From contig NZ_RHJS01000002.1 of assembly GCF_003885045.1 (NCBI RefSeq), positions 3,712,501-3,776,500 of the forward strand: 64,000 bases of DNA, written 5' to 3'. Within the stretch, counting starts at the first letter, position 1; every line of letters begins with the position of its first letter. Shown here piece after piece: positions 49,698 to 57,849 of the stretch. The notes below the pieces were generated by a model. The model was not told the origin of the DNA. It saw nothing but the letters and a program-made list of their open reading frames with translations, and did not search any database. The stretch is from Schaedlerella arabinosiphila. GTDB taxonomy: Bacteria > Bacillota > Clostridia > Lachnospirales > Lachnospiraceae. Both the position numbers and the translations under genes were made by a program.

Positions 49698-50588
49698 ATG
49701 GAACTGATGCAGATCCGGTATTTTCTGGAAGCGGCCAACACGAAGCATATGACCAACAGCGCAAAAAACCTGCATATCACGCAGCCTGCGCTGACCCAGG
49801 CGATCCGGCGGCTGGAAAATGACCTGGGGGTCCCGCTGTTTACGGCCAAGGGCAGGAATATCGTGCTGACAGAATATGGAAAATATCTCCAGAAGAAGCT
49901 GGAGCCACTGATGGCGCAGATTGACGATATTCCGGAGCAGCTCCGGATGATGGTTGCCCTGGAGGGCGAAACCATACATATGAATGTTCTGGCGGCCTCA
50001 GGGCTTGTGATGGAAGCCATCATAGAATACAAGAAGGAGCATGAGGATATCAATTTTCAGCTCCAGCAGAACTCGGAGAGCGAGCTTTATGACATCGCTG
50101 TTAAGACAAAGCTGTTTTACCAGGCGGTAAATGAAGAAAACAGCTTTACCTGCGCGGAGGAGATCTATCTGGCTGTTCCCAGAAACGGGAAATATAAGAA
50201 ACGGGAGTCCGTCTGTCTGGATGAGGTGGCGGAGGAAGGGTTTATCAGCCTTCTGGGATCAAGAGAATTTCGCTATATCTGCGACCGGTTCTGCCAGCAT
50301 GCAGGCTTTACACCGAAGATCATCTTCGAAAGCGACAATCCCTCCGCCGTAAAAAATATGATCGCAGCCAATATGGGCATCGGCTTCTGGCCGGAGTTTA
50401 CATGGGGAAGTATTGAAAACGAACATGTTCGGCTTTTAAAGATCGAGGAGCCTGTCTGTCAGAGGGATATTATCATTAACTATAACAGGAATAAGATGGA
50501 CTCTCAGAACGTGATTGATTTCTATGGTTTTCTGACAGAATTTTTTAAATGCAGGAAGCTATGCAGCATGCAGCCGGCCAGCCAGTGA
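49698..50588 (+). CDS. LysR-family transcriptional regulator
   Basis: A 296-residue regulator. The winged helix occupies residues 1-60 (MQIRYFLEAANTKHMTNSA, ITQPALTQAIRRLENDLG), and the rest is a periplasmic-binding-like effector domain (VPLFTAKGRNIVLTEYGK begins the linker; GIGFWPEFTWG near the end). The ATG follows AAAAGAGGGG. It converges with the carrier/fumarase/fumarate-reductase block and could control it in response to a C4-dicarboxylate, but that link is by position only. Confidence 0.92.
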   Translation: MELMQIRYFLEAANTKHMTNSAKNLHITQPALTQAIRRLENDLGVPLFTAKGRNIVLTEYGKYLQKKLEPLMAQIDDIPEQLRMMVALEGETIHMNVLAASGLVMEAIIEYKKEHEDINFQLQQNSESELYDIAVKTKLFYQAVNEENSFTCAEEIYLAVPRNGKYKKRESVCLDEVAEEGFISLLGSREFRYICDRFCQHAGFTPKIIFESDNPSAVKNMIAANMGIGFWPEFTWGSIENEHVRLLKIEEPVCQRDIIINYNRNKMDSQNVIDFYGFLTEFFKCRKLCSMQPASQ

Positions 50589-50640
50589 ATTGACATAGAT
50601 GTGCGTACACGCCTGGCAGGTTTACAGTCTCTGAGGTATA

Positions 50641-50667
50641 AAAAACCGCCCTCAGGCGGTTTTTTTC
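50641..50667. terminator. Bidirectional terminator between LysR and carrier genes
   Basis: AAAAACCGCC (50641-50650) and GGCGGTTTTT (50655-50664) form a perfect 10-bp stem with a CTCA loop, followed by more T residues. It ends the long minus-strand block as well as the LysR gene. Confidence 0.92.
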
Positions 50668-50672
50668 TTATT

Positions 50673-51884
50673 TTAGCAGAATAGTATAATCAACTGCGAT
50701 GCCAGTACAACCGCGATCAGCGCGATCGGATATGTCGCCGCATAGGCAGCCGCGATATCCTCCGTACCGGCCATATTGATCAGTGTTCCAAGGGCCGGTG
50801 TGCTCGTCATACCTCCGGTCAGAGAACCAAGGTTATTGAGCAGGGGCAGCTTCAATACATTCTTTGCCACAATGAATCCGATGATCATCGGAAGGATCGT
50901 CATGATCGCTCCGTAAAGGAAATATACCGGTTCGAAATACTGTACGAACTTCGCACCGCCGGATACTCCCGCCCCGATCAGAAACAGCATCAGTCCCAGC
51001 TCCCTCAGCATCTTCAGGGTAGAATTTTTCGGAACGATGGAAATCTTCCCTGCATGTCCGTAGTGTCCGAATACGAGGGCTGTCAGAAGGCAGCCGCCTG
51101 TCGTGGTCAGCGAAAAGTTTCTGTAGCTGAGGCTTCCCACCAGGATTCCAATGATCGCCGCAAGTGAAAACGCGAAAAATCCAAATTCATCCACTTCCGT
51201 CAGGATCAGACTGCTCTTTTTCCTGCCCTCGCCTTCTTTTGCGGTGATCTTTGCCACTTCTTCATTCATGTTTGCTTTCAGCATCTTCGGAACGATCTGC
51301 ACAAACAGAACCACACCGACCACGCCGAACAGATAGGAGATCCCATACCCTACGGATACCAGCGCTTCCAGGTCCAAACCGACAGCCGCTTTGGATGCGG
51401 AAAATGCAGGCGTACTGGTCAGCGCACCGGAAAGCAGGCCCACCATGATTGCCCGGAACTGCTCATGTTCCAGATCCGTAAAGTTAGAACCGATCAGAAT
51501 ACATGCGACACAGGTAACCGCCGCTGCAAGAATGATCACAGCACCCAGCAGAACATAGGATTTGAAGTTCCGTTTCAGGTTTCCAAAAAAATTCGGCCCT
51601 GCAATAAAGCCGACAGAGGTCACGAAAAAGATGAGCCCCATATTTTCCACGATTTTCAGCGCGTCCGTAGCAAAGGTCGTCTCTCCCGCCATCAGGTTGT
51701 CTGACAGTTTTGTGTACAGCAGGCATCCGTAAACCAGAGCAATGATAAATACCCCGGCCGTTCCAAGGTTGATTCCTTTTACGGTGATCTTACCGATCGC
51801 ATACCCGATGGCCGCGATCGCAAAGACCGAAAACGTAAGAAATACTACAGCCTTTACTGCCAATATTCCTCCAAATAACTCCAT
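50673..51884 (-). CDS. AspT/YidE-type membrane carrier, probable C4-dicarboxylate exporter or exchanger
   Basis: A 403-residue protein with about ten membrane helices in two homologous halves. Each half has a re-entrant GxTSTPA signature: SGALTSTPAFSASKAAVG and GGMTSTPALGTLINMAG. This is the duplicated fold of the aspartate:alanine exchanger (AAE) family, but without the TrkA-C domains usually between the halves. It follows fumarase genes, so export of succinate or exchange with malate, fumarate or aspartate is the natural guess. The start follows AGGGAG. Substrate not proven. Confidence 0.8.
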   Translation of the reverse strand: MELFGGILAVKAVVFLTFSVFAIAAIGYAIGKITVKGINLGTAGVFIIALVYGCLLYTKLSDNLMAGETTFATDALKIVENMGLIFFVTSVGFIAGPNFFGNLKRNFKSYVLLGAVIILAAAVTCVACILIGSNFTDLEHEQFRAIMVGLLSGALTSTPAFSASKAAVGLDLEALVSVGYGISYLFGVVGVVLFVQIVPKMLKANMNEEVAKITAKEGEGRKKSSLILTEVDEFGFFAFSLAAIIGILVGSLSYRNFSLTTTGGCLLTALVFGHYGHAGKISIVPKNSTLKMLRELGLMLFLIGAGVSGGAKFVQYFEPVYFLYGAIMTILPMIIGFIVAKNVLKLPLLNNLGSLTGGMTSTPALGTLINMAGTEDIAAAYAATYPIALIAVVLASQLIILFC

Positions 51885-52042
51885 GTCTTATGACTCCCTT
51901 CTGTAAATACAGAACATCCGCTGCCAGTGCAGAACTGCATTTCTTCCTGAATCATACAGCACCGCATCGGCAGCCGATCTGCATACTATGGTAAAAGACA
52001 GCAAGCCGCCAGAGGCCCGCTGTCTGTATGAATGTCCTACAA

Positions 52043-52606
52043 TTACTCTTTATGCTCTTCCAGATAAGCGGCTCTTCCGCTCTCGTACAGGTTATTTCCC
52101 TCGCTGTCGATGATGACAACCAGCGGCATATCCTCAACATAAAGCTTTCTCAGCGCTTCCGCACCCAGATCTTCAAAAGCGATCAGTTCTGCTTTTTTGA
52201 TACATTTTGCAAGCAGAGCTCCCGCTCCGCCGATGGCTCCGAAGTAAACGCCGGAATACTTCTTCATCGCGTCGATAACTTCCGGAAGGCGTGCACCTTT
52301 TCCGATCATTCCGCGTGCGCCTACGGACATCATAGTCGGCGCGTAAGCATCCATACGCCCGCTGGTGGTCGGTCCTGCAGAACCGATGACCTGGCCCGGT
52401 TTTGCCGGAGTCGGCCCTACATAGTAGATGGTCGCATCTTTCGGATCAAATGGAATCTCTTCGCCTTTTGCCAGAGCCTCGCACATCCGCTTATGGCCTG
52501 CGTCCCGGGACGTATAGATCGTTCCTGTCACAAGAACGCTGTCGCCTGCGTGCAGTGTCTTTGCAAGTTCCTCTGTCAATGGTAATGTAATCTTTTTTGC
52601 TGCCAT
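52043..52606 (-). CDS. fumB: Class I fumarate hydratase, beta (C-terminal) subunit
   Basis: A 187-residue subunit with the family blocks LPLTEELAKTLHAGDSVLV, YYVGPTPAKPG, GSAGPTTSGRMD and GAIGGAGALLAKC. It makes the second half of the active site of the oxygen-sensitive [4Fe-4S] fumarase. The start is one base after the alpha subunit stop, and the ribosome site GGAGGTGAT is inside the end of the alpha gene. L-tartrate dehydratase beta subunits are similar; context with mdh and frdA favours fumarase. The symbol denotes subunit B. Confidence 0.9.
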   Translation of the reverse strand: MAAKKITLPLTEELAKTLHAGDSVLVTGTIYTSRDAGHKRMCEALAKGEEIPFDPKDATIYYVGPTPAKPGQVIGSAGPTTSGRMDAYAPTMMSVGARGMIGKGARLPEVIDAMKKYSGVYFGAIGGAGALLAKCIKKAELIAFEDLGAEALRKLYVEDMPLVVIIDSEGNNLYESGRAAYLEEHKE

Positions 52607-52607
52607 C

Positions 52608-53450
52608 TTAGATCACCTCCGATTTATGACGTGTTACATGGCAGTTGATATTCACTGCACATGGCATGCCTGCAATATGGGTTGGCAATGTCTCAATATT
52701 CAAACCGATCGCTGTCGTCTTTCCACCGAAGCCCTGGGGTCCGATGCCCAGCTTGTTGACTTTTTCCAGCATCTCTTTTTCCAGGTCTGCATAGAAGGGA
52801 TCCGGATTGGAGGAATCAATGGGCCGCATCAGCGCTTTTTTCGCCAGAAGGGCAGCCTTGTCAAAGGTTCCGCCGATTCCAACGCCCACTACCATCGGCG
52901 GGCAGGGATTGGGGCCTGCGGTCTCCACAACCTCCAGGATGAAGTCCTTGATCCCCTGCAGGCCGTGAGACGGCTTAAACATACGGATCTGGCTCATATT
53001 CTCGCTTCCGAAGCCCTTCGGTCCAACGGTGATCTTGATCTGCTCGCCGGGAACGATCTCTGTGTAGAGCATTGCCGGTGTGTTGTCTCCTGTGTTTCCG
53101 CGGCGAACCGGGTCTTTTACAACAGATTTCCGAAGATATCCCTTGTCGTAACCCCGGCGTACACCCTCGTCAACTGCTTCCGCAAGGCTGCCGCCTGTCA
53201 GATGCACATCCTGGCCGATCTCTAAAAATACACATGCCATGCCGGTATCCTGGCAGATCGGCACGCACTCGCTGTCCGCGATCTCAAAGTTCTCGATGAT
53301 ATTATCCAGGACGCCCTTCGCGATCTCTCCGTCCTCACAGGCACGGCAGTCTTTAATCGCGCATTTCACGTCTTCCGGAAGATGCTCATTTGCTTCGATA
53401 CAAAGTTTTTCTACGACTTCCGTAATCTTGCTTACTTCTATCTCACGCAT
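52608..53450 (-). CDS. fumA: Class I fumarate hydratase, alpha (N-terminal) subunit
   Basis: A 280-residue subunit. Cluster ligands are seen as Cys in VPICQDTGMACVF, Cys in GPNPCPPMVVGVGIGG, and a further Cys in HIAGMPCAVNINCHV. It catalyses malate-fumarate interconversion with the beta subunit, using a [4Fe-4S] cluster that is labile in oxygen. The start follows AAGGAG. It lies 163 bases downstream of frdA, with a long hairpin in between, and supplies the substrate of FrdA from the malate made by the dehydrogenase at the start of the block. Confidence 0.92.
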   Translation of the reverse strand: MREIEVSKITEVVEKLCIEANEHLPEDVKCAIKDCRACEDGEIAKGVLDNIIENFEIADSECVPICQDTGMACVFLEIGQDVHLTGGSLAEAVDEGVRRGYDKGYLRKSVVKDPVRRGNTGDNTPAMLYTEIVPGEQIKITVGPKGFGSENMSQIRMFKPSHGLQGIKDFILEVVETAGPNPCPPMVVGVGIGGTFDKAALLAKKALMRPIDSSNPDPFYADLEKEMLEKVNKLGIGPQGFGGKTTAIGLNIETLPTHIAGMPCAVNINCHVTRHKSEVI

Positions 53451-53518
53451 AACTTAATCTCCTTCTTTATATTCACGGCGGGGCTGCCGGAAACTGATTT
53501 TTCTCACACGAAATATTG

Positions 53519-53567
53519 CCACCTGTACGGTTGGATGCTCTAAAGAGGCTCCAACCGGCTCAGGTGG
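53519..53567 (-). promoter_or_regulatory. Long two-part hairpin between frdA and fumA
   Basis: CCACCTG/CAGGTGG (53519-53525 with 53561-53567) encloses GGTTGGA/TCCAACC (53529-53535 with 53550-53556) and CTCT/AGAG at the tip. No T-run follows on the minus strand, so it is more likely an mRNA processing or stabilising element, or a structured leader for fumA, than a terminator. No known riboswitch class is recognised. Confidence 0.6.
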
Positions 53568-53613
53568 GAATATCATCCCTTCCCGGCACCCCCGTTCCCA
53601 ATACTGCTATCGA

Positions 53614-55224
53614 TTATCTCTCATGGCGCGCATACTTCGGAAGAAGCTTCGGTGATACCTCTCCTGTCGCTGCAGAAGCGCCCTTTAATTCCTCGTCATA
53701 GCTTGCCACATGGTCAAGATTCATAGCGCCAAGTTCAACTTCTTTTGCCTTTGCCGCTGCTTTCTTACCTGCGTTCCGGCCGAATACGATGACATCAAGA
53801 AGGGAATTGCCCATCAGTCTGTTTGTTCCGTGGATTCCGCCTGCTGCCTCTCCTGCTGCCAGAAGATTCGGAATGTTCTTTGCGAAGCCTTCTCCGTCGA
53901 TCTCAAGACCGCCGTTCTGATAATGCAGTGTCGGATAGATCAGGATCGGAACTTTTCTCATATCGATTCCATACTTCATATACATACGGAACATGGCAGG
54001 GATTCTCTTTTCGATCGTTCCCTCTCCTCCGAGAATCTCGATCATCGGTGTATCAAGCCATACGCCGTGCTCTCCGTCGGGCGTCTCTACGCCGCGGCCT
54101 TCTCTGCATTCACGGATTACACCTGAAGCATTGACGTCGCGGGTCTCCAGAGGATGAATATAAGCTTCCCCATTTGCATTGACAAGCTGTGCGCCGACAG
54201 AACGAACCTTCTCTGTCACAAGAGCGCCCAGGATCTGCACCGGATAAGCGACGCCTGTGGGATGGTACTGGATGGAATCCTGGTACAGAAGCGGTACTCC
54301 TGCCCGGTATCCCAGTACAAGACCGTCTGCCGTTGCCCCGTAGTGGTTGGATGTGGGGAATCCCTGGTAATGCATTCTTCCCGCGCCGCCTGTTGCGATC
54401 ACAACCGTCTTTGCTCTGGCAACAGAATAATCTCCTGTCTCCATATTGAGAAGGACCGCGCCTGCAGCCTGGCCTTTCTCATCCTTGATGATCTCTACCG
54501 CAGAAGTAAATTCTACCACCGGGATCTGAAGGTTCAATACTTCGTCGCGGAGTGTACGCATGATCTCTGCACCGGAGTAGTCCTTACATGCATGCATTCT
54601 CTTTCTGGAGGTACCGCCGCCGTGGGTCGTTACCATCCGTCCGTCTGCATCCTTGTCAAACATAACGCCCAGTTCGTTCAGCCATTTGATCGCGTCAGGC
54701 GCTTCCATTACAAGGCGTTTTACCAGTTCCGGCTTTGCAGCAAAATGTCCGCCGCCGAATGCGTCCAGATAATGCTGTACCGGAGAATCATTTTCCTTAT
54801 CTGCCGCCTGGATACCGCCTTCGGCCATCATCGTATTCGCATCGCCAATACGGAGTTTTGTCACGATCATTACATTTGCGCCTGCATTGTGCGCTTCGAT
54901 GGCACAGGAGGAACCAGCGCCGCCGCCGCCGATCACAAGCACATCTACGTCATAATCCACCTTCGTAATGTCAACCTTCTCCTCCACAAGACGGCTTGTA
55001 GAGTGAAGCATTTCAGCCAGTTCAAGGGGTGCTTTTTGTCCTTTGTTGGGGCCTACTTTAATCTCTGCAAACGCATCTGGATTATAATCCGGATGAAATT
55101 CCTTCAGGAGAGCATCTTTTTCGTCAGCAGTCAGACGTCTTGGTTCTGTAGACATACGTTCTGCTCTTGTAGCCTCTACCTTTTTGATGGATTCCATCAT
55201 ATTCTCTGGATATGGTGTATACAT
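53614..55224 (-). CDS. frdA: Soluble fumarate reductase flavoprotein subunit
   Basis: A 536-residue flavoprotein; ATG 55224 follows GGGGAGGG. An unusual N-terminal extension of about 92 residues (EFHPDYNPDAF, IKVGPNKGQKAP) precedes the FAD loop VLVIGGGGAG (95-104). Catalytic pieces of the succinate dehydrogenase/fumarate reductase family are present: HPTG (321-324), ETRD with Arg362 (proton shuttle), His434 in TLHYQNGG, and Arg469 in GTNRLMGNS. Where E. coli FrdA has the histidine carrying covalent FAD (HTVAAEGG), this protein has Asn130 (NTMMAEGG). That implies non-covalent FAD, a feature that favours fumarate reduction. No membrane anchor genes are nearby. Confidence 0.92.
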   Translation of the reverse strand: MYTPYPENMMESIKKVEATRAERMSTEPRRLTADEKDALLKEFHPDYNPDAFAEIKVGPNKGQKAPLELAEMLHSTSRLVEEKVDITKVDYDVDVLVIGGGGAGSSCAIEAHNAGANVMIVTKLRIGDANTMMAEGGIQAADKENDSPVQHYLDAFGGGHFAAKPELVKRLVMEAPDAIKWLNELGVMFDKDADGRMVTTHGGGTSRKRMHACKDYSGAEIMRTLRDEVLNLQIPVVEFTSAVEIIKDEKGQAAGAVLLNMETGDYSVARAKTVVIATGGAGRMHYQGFPTSNHYGATADGLVLGYRAGVPLLYQDSIQYHPTGVAYPVQILGALVTEKVRSVGAQLVNANGEAYIHPLETRDVNASGVIRECREGRGVETPDGEHGVWLDTPMIEILGGEGTIEKRIPAMFRMYMKYGIDMRKVPILIYPTLHYQNGGLEIDGEGFAKNIPNLLAAGEAAGGIHGTNRLMGNSLLDVIVFGRNAGKKAAAKAKEVELGAMNLDHVASYDEELKGASAATGEVSPKLLPKYARHER

Positions 55225-55237
55225 ATTCGACCCTCCC

Positions 55238-55912
55238 CTATTTCTCAATCTCTCTTGTGTTGTAAAGTTCCTGCATCTCTTCGATCGGCTTCTGCATGAT
55301 CTGCTCGATCAGGCTGTCATACTCGCCCCGGTTCACCTCGTCCACACGGTTTTTGAGATGCTCGGTCTCAGGCGCGATGTACTTGCCGGTGAGACGTCTT
55401 GCCAGAAGTCCAACCATCGGATGGGAGATTCCTGCCGGACATCTTACGGAACAGCATCCGCAGCTGACACAGTCAAAGGACTCTTCCGCGCATTTCTCAA
55501 ATTCGCCCCGCTGTGCGTATGCAATATACTGCATTACATTCAGATCCTGGGTACATGCCTTCGTACATGCGTTGCATCCGATACAGCTGTAGATCTCCGG
55601 ATACAGTTCCATCATGATCTGCTGGGTCGGCTTGATATCCTTGATCTCATAAGTCCTCTTATCTGTCGGGAAGAAGGGGATACTTGCCACGTACATGCCC
55701 TCTTCTACCTGTGTCTGGCAGGCAAGGCAGGTCTTTAATTCATTTTTTCCCTTGATCCTGTAGATCGTCGCACATGCTCCGCAGAAACCATGACGGCAGC
55801 CACATCCTCTTCCCAGTGTATATCCGGCATATTCCATCGCAGTCATGATCGTAAGTTCTGCAGGTACGCTGTATTTTTTACCGAAAAAATATACATTTAC
55901 CATCTTTTCCAT
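55238..55912 (-). CDS. frdB: Fumarate reductase iron-sulfur subunit (HdrC-like C-terminus)
   Basis: About 224 residues from ATG 55912 (AAAGGA is 10 bases ahead; an ATG at 55921 is too close to it). The N-terminal half is a [2Fe-2S] ferredoxin fold (CGCRHGFCGAC and a later Cys in KTCLACQ). The C-terminal half has two four-Cys motifs, CIGCNACTKAC and CVSCGCCSVRCP, of the kind found in FrdB and HdrC. It would wire FrdA to an electron donor. It lies between the Flx-type genes and frdA, 13 bases before frdA. Its HdrC-like half suggests contact with HdrB rather than with quinones. Confidence 0.88.
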   Translation of the reverse strand: MEKMVNVYFFGKKYSVPAELTIMTAMEYAGYTLGRGCGCRHGFCGACATIYRIKGKNELKTCLACQTQVEEGMYVASIPFFPTDKRTYEIKDIKPTQQIMMELYPEIYSCIGCNACTKACTQDLNVMQYIAYAQRGEFEKCAEESFDCVSCGCCSVRCPAGISHPMVGLLARRLTGKYIAPETEHLKNRVDEVNRGEYDSLIEQIMQKPIEEMQELYNTREIEK

Positions 55913-55960
55913 GTCATTCATGTCCTTTCTTTGATTATTTCATGTTCATCCAATCGAGCC

Positions 55961-56815
55961 TTAGTATTCATTCGGAAGTTCATCAATCTCATCATACCGG
56001 AATACCGGACCGTCCTTGCACACGTACTTGGAACCGATGTTGCAGCGTCCGCACTTTCCGACTCCGCACTTCATCCGGAGCTCCAGTGTCGTATAAACCT
56101 GCTCTGTGGTAAATCCAAGTTCCTTTAAGCCTGCAAGCACGAACTTGATCATGATCGGAGGTCCGCACACGAGCGCTGTCTTGTCCGTATCAAATCCAAG
56201 CTCCTTCACATAATTCGGAACAAATCCAACATGGCCGTCCCAGCCTTCCTGCTCACGGTCGATGGTCAGGTATACATTCACGCCCTCTGCCTTCATCCAG
56301 ACTTCCTGGATCTCCTTGAGCTGGACCAGGTCGTCCGCGGAGCGGGAACCATAGACAATATCTACGGTACCGTAATTCGCACGGTTATCCAGCACATAAT
56401 TGATCACGGAACGGAGGGGTGCAAGGCCGATACCGCCTGCGATAAACAGAAGGTTCTTGCCTTTTAACTCTGTCTCCACCGGAAATGAGTTGCCGTAGGG
56501 GCCGCGGACCGTGATCTCGTCGCCCACCTCCAGGCTGTGGAGATAATCTGTCAGGATTCCGCATTTCTTAATACTGAACTCCTGATATTCCTTGTTGGTC
56601 GGCGAAGAAGTAATGGAAAACATACCTTCGCTGATACCCGGCGCACAGACCATGGCGCACTGTCCCGGCATATGCTCGAACAGCTTGCCGCCCTCCGGCG
56701 CATTGACGCGGAACGTCTTTACATCCGGAGTCTCTTCCCGGATATCTGTGATCACGCCTACCTGGGGGATCAGAGTATCTAATGTATAATTCTTATGACA
56801 TGTACATTCACCCAT
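55961..56815 (-). CDS. FAD/NAD(P)H-binding oxidoreductase subunit (FlxA/AsrB-like)
   Basis: A 284-residue flavoprotein of the ferredoxin-NADP reductase superfamily. FAD domain about 12-100 (ETPDVKTFRVNAPEG, GEMF-type MFSITSSPTN, VRGPYGNSFPVE), NAD(P) domain with LLFIAGGIGLAPLRS and LVCGPPIMIKF, and a C-terminal [2Fe-2S] site CGVGKCGRCN with a later Cys (YVCKDGP). It resembles anaerobic sulfite reductase subunit B and FlxA, the NADH-oxidising entry of the FlxABCD-HdrABC complex. Its ATG shares one base with the stop of the next upstream gene (TAATG). Confidence 0.88.
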   Translation of the reverse strand: MGECTCHKNYTLDTLIPQVGVITDIREETPDVKTFRVNAPEGGKLFEHMPGQCAMVCAPGISEGMFSITSSPTNKEYQEFSIKKCGILTDYLHSLEVGDEITVRGPYGNSFPVETELKGKNLLFIAGGIGLAPLRSVINYVLDNRANYGTVDIVYGSRSADDLVQLKEIQEVWMKAEGVNVYLTIDREQEGWDGHVGFVPNYVKELGFDTDKTALVCGPPIMIKFVLAGLKELGFTTEQVYTTLELRMKCGVGKCGRCNIGSKYVCKDGPVFRYDEIDELPNEY

Positions 56816-57846
56816 TATTTTTCACCTCCCTGATTCTGAAATGCTTTCACGACCTTCACGATGTTCAGGGCGGACGGACATTTTTCTACGCAGCGTCCGC
56901 AGCCTACGCAGGAATACATCCCGTCGTTGTTGGCCGGATAGTATACCAGCTTGTGCATGAACCGCTGGCGGAACCGCTGCATCTGGCTGGTGCGGTTGTT
57001 GCCGTGGGCCATCATCGTAAAGTCGGAATACATACAGGAATCCCAGCATCTGTAACGGGAAACGCTGTTTCCTGCGGTATAATCCTTGATATCATAGCAC
57101 TGGCAGGTCGGGCACACAAACGTACAGGTGCCGCATGCCAGACATGGCTTGTATAATTCTTCCCAGATCGGGGAGTCAAATTTTTCCGTAAGGGCATCCC
57201 CGTTCCATCCTTCCAGAGAAAGGTTCATATAGGGGAGCTTTTCCACGATTTTGTGGATTGCTTCCTTCTCCGCTTCAACGGCTGCTTCGTCAGCGTCCGA
57301 GAGCAGTTCCTTCACCGCCGCTGTCAGCGTCTCGCCTTTTTCGGTCAGCGCTTTCCAGAAAAGATCCTCGCCTACCGTCCAGACTGCTACGTCCGACGCC
57401 GGCTGAGCCGCATCCACGCCGAACACCTTGCAGAAGCAGGTCTCTTCCGGTTCGTGGCAGGCCATGGCAACGATGGTTCCGTGATCCCTTCTTGCCGCAT
57501 AAAAGGTATCGACAGGATCTGTAAGGAATACGTTGTCCAGTACCTCGATCCCCTTCACGTCGCAGGCTTTCATGCCGAATACGACAAAGTCCTGCTCTTT
57601 CAGCGTCTGGGGCTCTACGGACATCTTCTTTCCTTCTTTTTTTACGGTGTAAAGACCTTCGCTCTGCGGGAAAAATGCATCTTTCGCTGATTTTACGGTC
57701 TTTAATGTATCCAGATCCACCTCTGCGTCCTCAGTCCATGCCGCAAAATTGGTCTGCCCGGCGGTTTTCACCGGAAGATACAGTTCCTGGCTATCCGCGA
57801 TTAAATGGAATAATGCGGAAAGATCTTTTTTTGCTATCTTATACAT
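56815..57846 (-). CDS. 4Fe-4S dicluster subunit (FlxB/AsrA-like)
   Basis: A 343-residue electron-transfer protein. The N-terminal 230 residues are of the AsrA/hydrogenase-beta type (FVVFGMKACDVKGIEVLDNVF in pieces: GMKACDVKG; MACHEPEETCFC). The C-terminus carries two ferredoxin-like motifs, CLACGTCTFVCPTCQC and CVGCGRCVEKCPSA. It would pass electrons from the NADH-oxidising subunit to the Flx/Hdr core. It overlaps the FlxA-like gene by one base and starts 3 bases after the FlxC-like gene. Confidence 0.85.
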   Translation of the reverse strand: MYKIAKKDLSALFHLIADSQELYLPVKTAGQTNFAAWTEDAEVDLDTLKTVKSAKDAFFPQSEGLYTVKKEGKKMSVEPQTLKEQDFVVFGMKACDVKGIEVLDNVFLTDPVDTFYAARRDHGTIVAMACHEPEETCFCKVFGVDAAQPASDVAVWTVGEDLFWKALTEKGETLTAAVKELLSDADEAAVEAEKEAIHKIVEKLPYMNLSLEGWNGDALTEKFDSPIWEELYKPCLACGTCTFVCPTCQCYDIKDYTAGNSVSRYRCWDSCMYSDFTMMAHGNNRTSQMQRFRQRFMHKLVYYPANNDGMYSCVGCGRCVEKCPSALNIVKVVKAFQNQGGEK

Positions 57847-57849
57847 ACA

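Noticed and set aside
52043..53450. L(+)-tartrate dehydratase subunits
   Set aside because: The families are close, but adjacency to mdh and frdAB favours fumarase.
53519..53567. T-box or other known riboswitch before fumA
   Set aside because: The T-box core sequence and terminator are absent; only a nested hairpin is seen.
54154..55299. A 381-codon open frame opposite frdA
   Set aside because: Low-complexity Cys/His-rich product; the minus strand encodes a complete flavoprotein.
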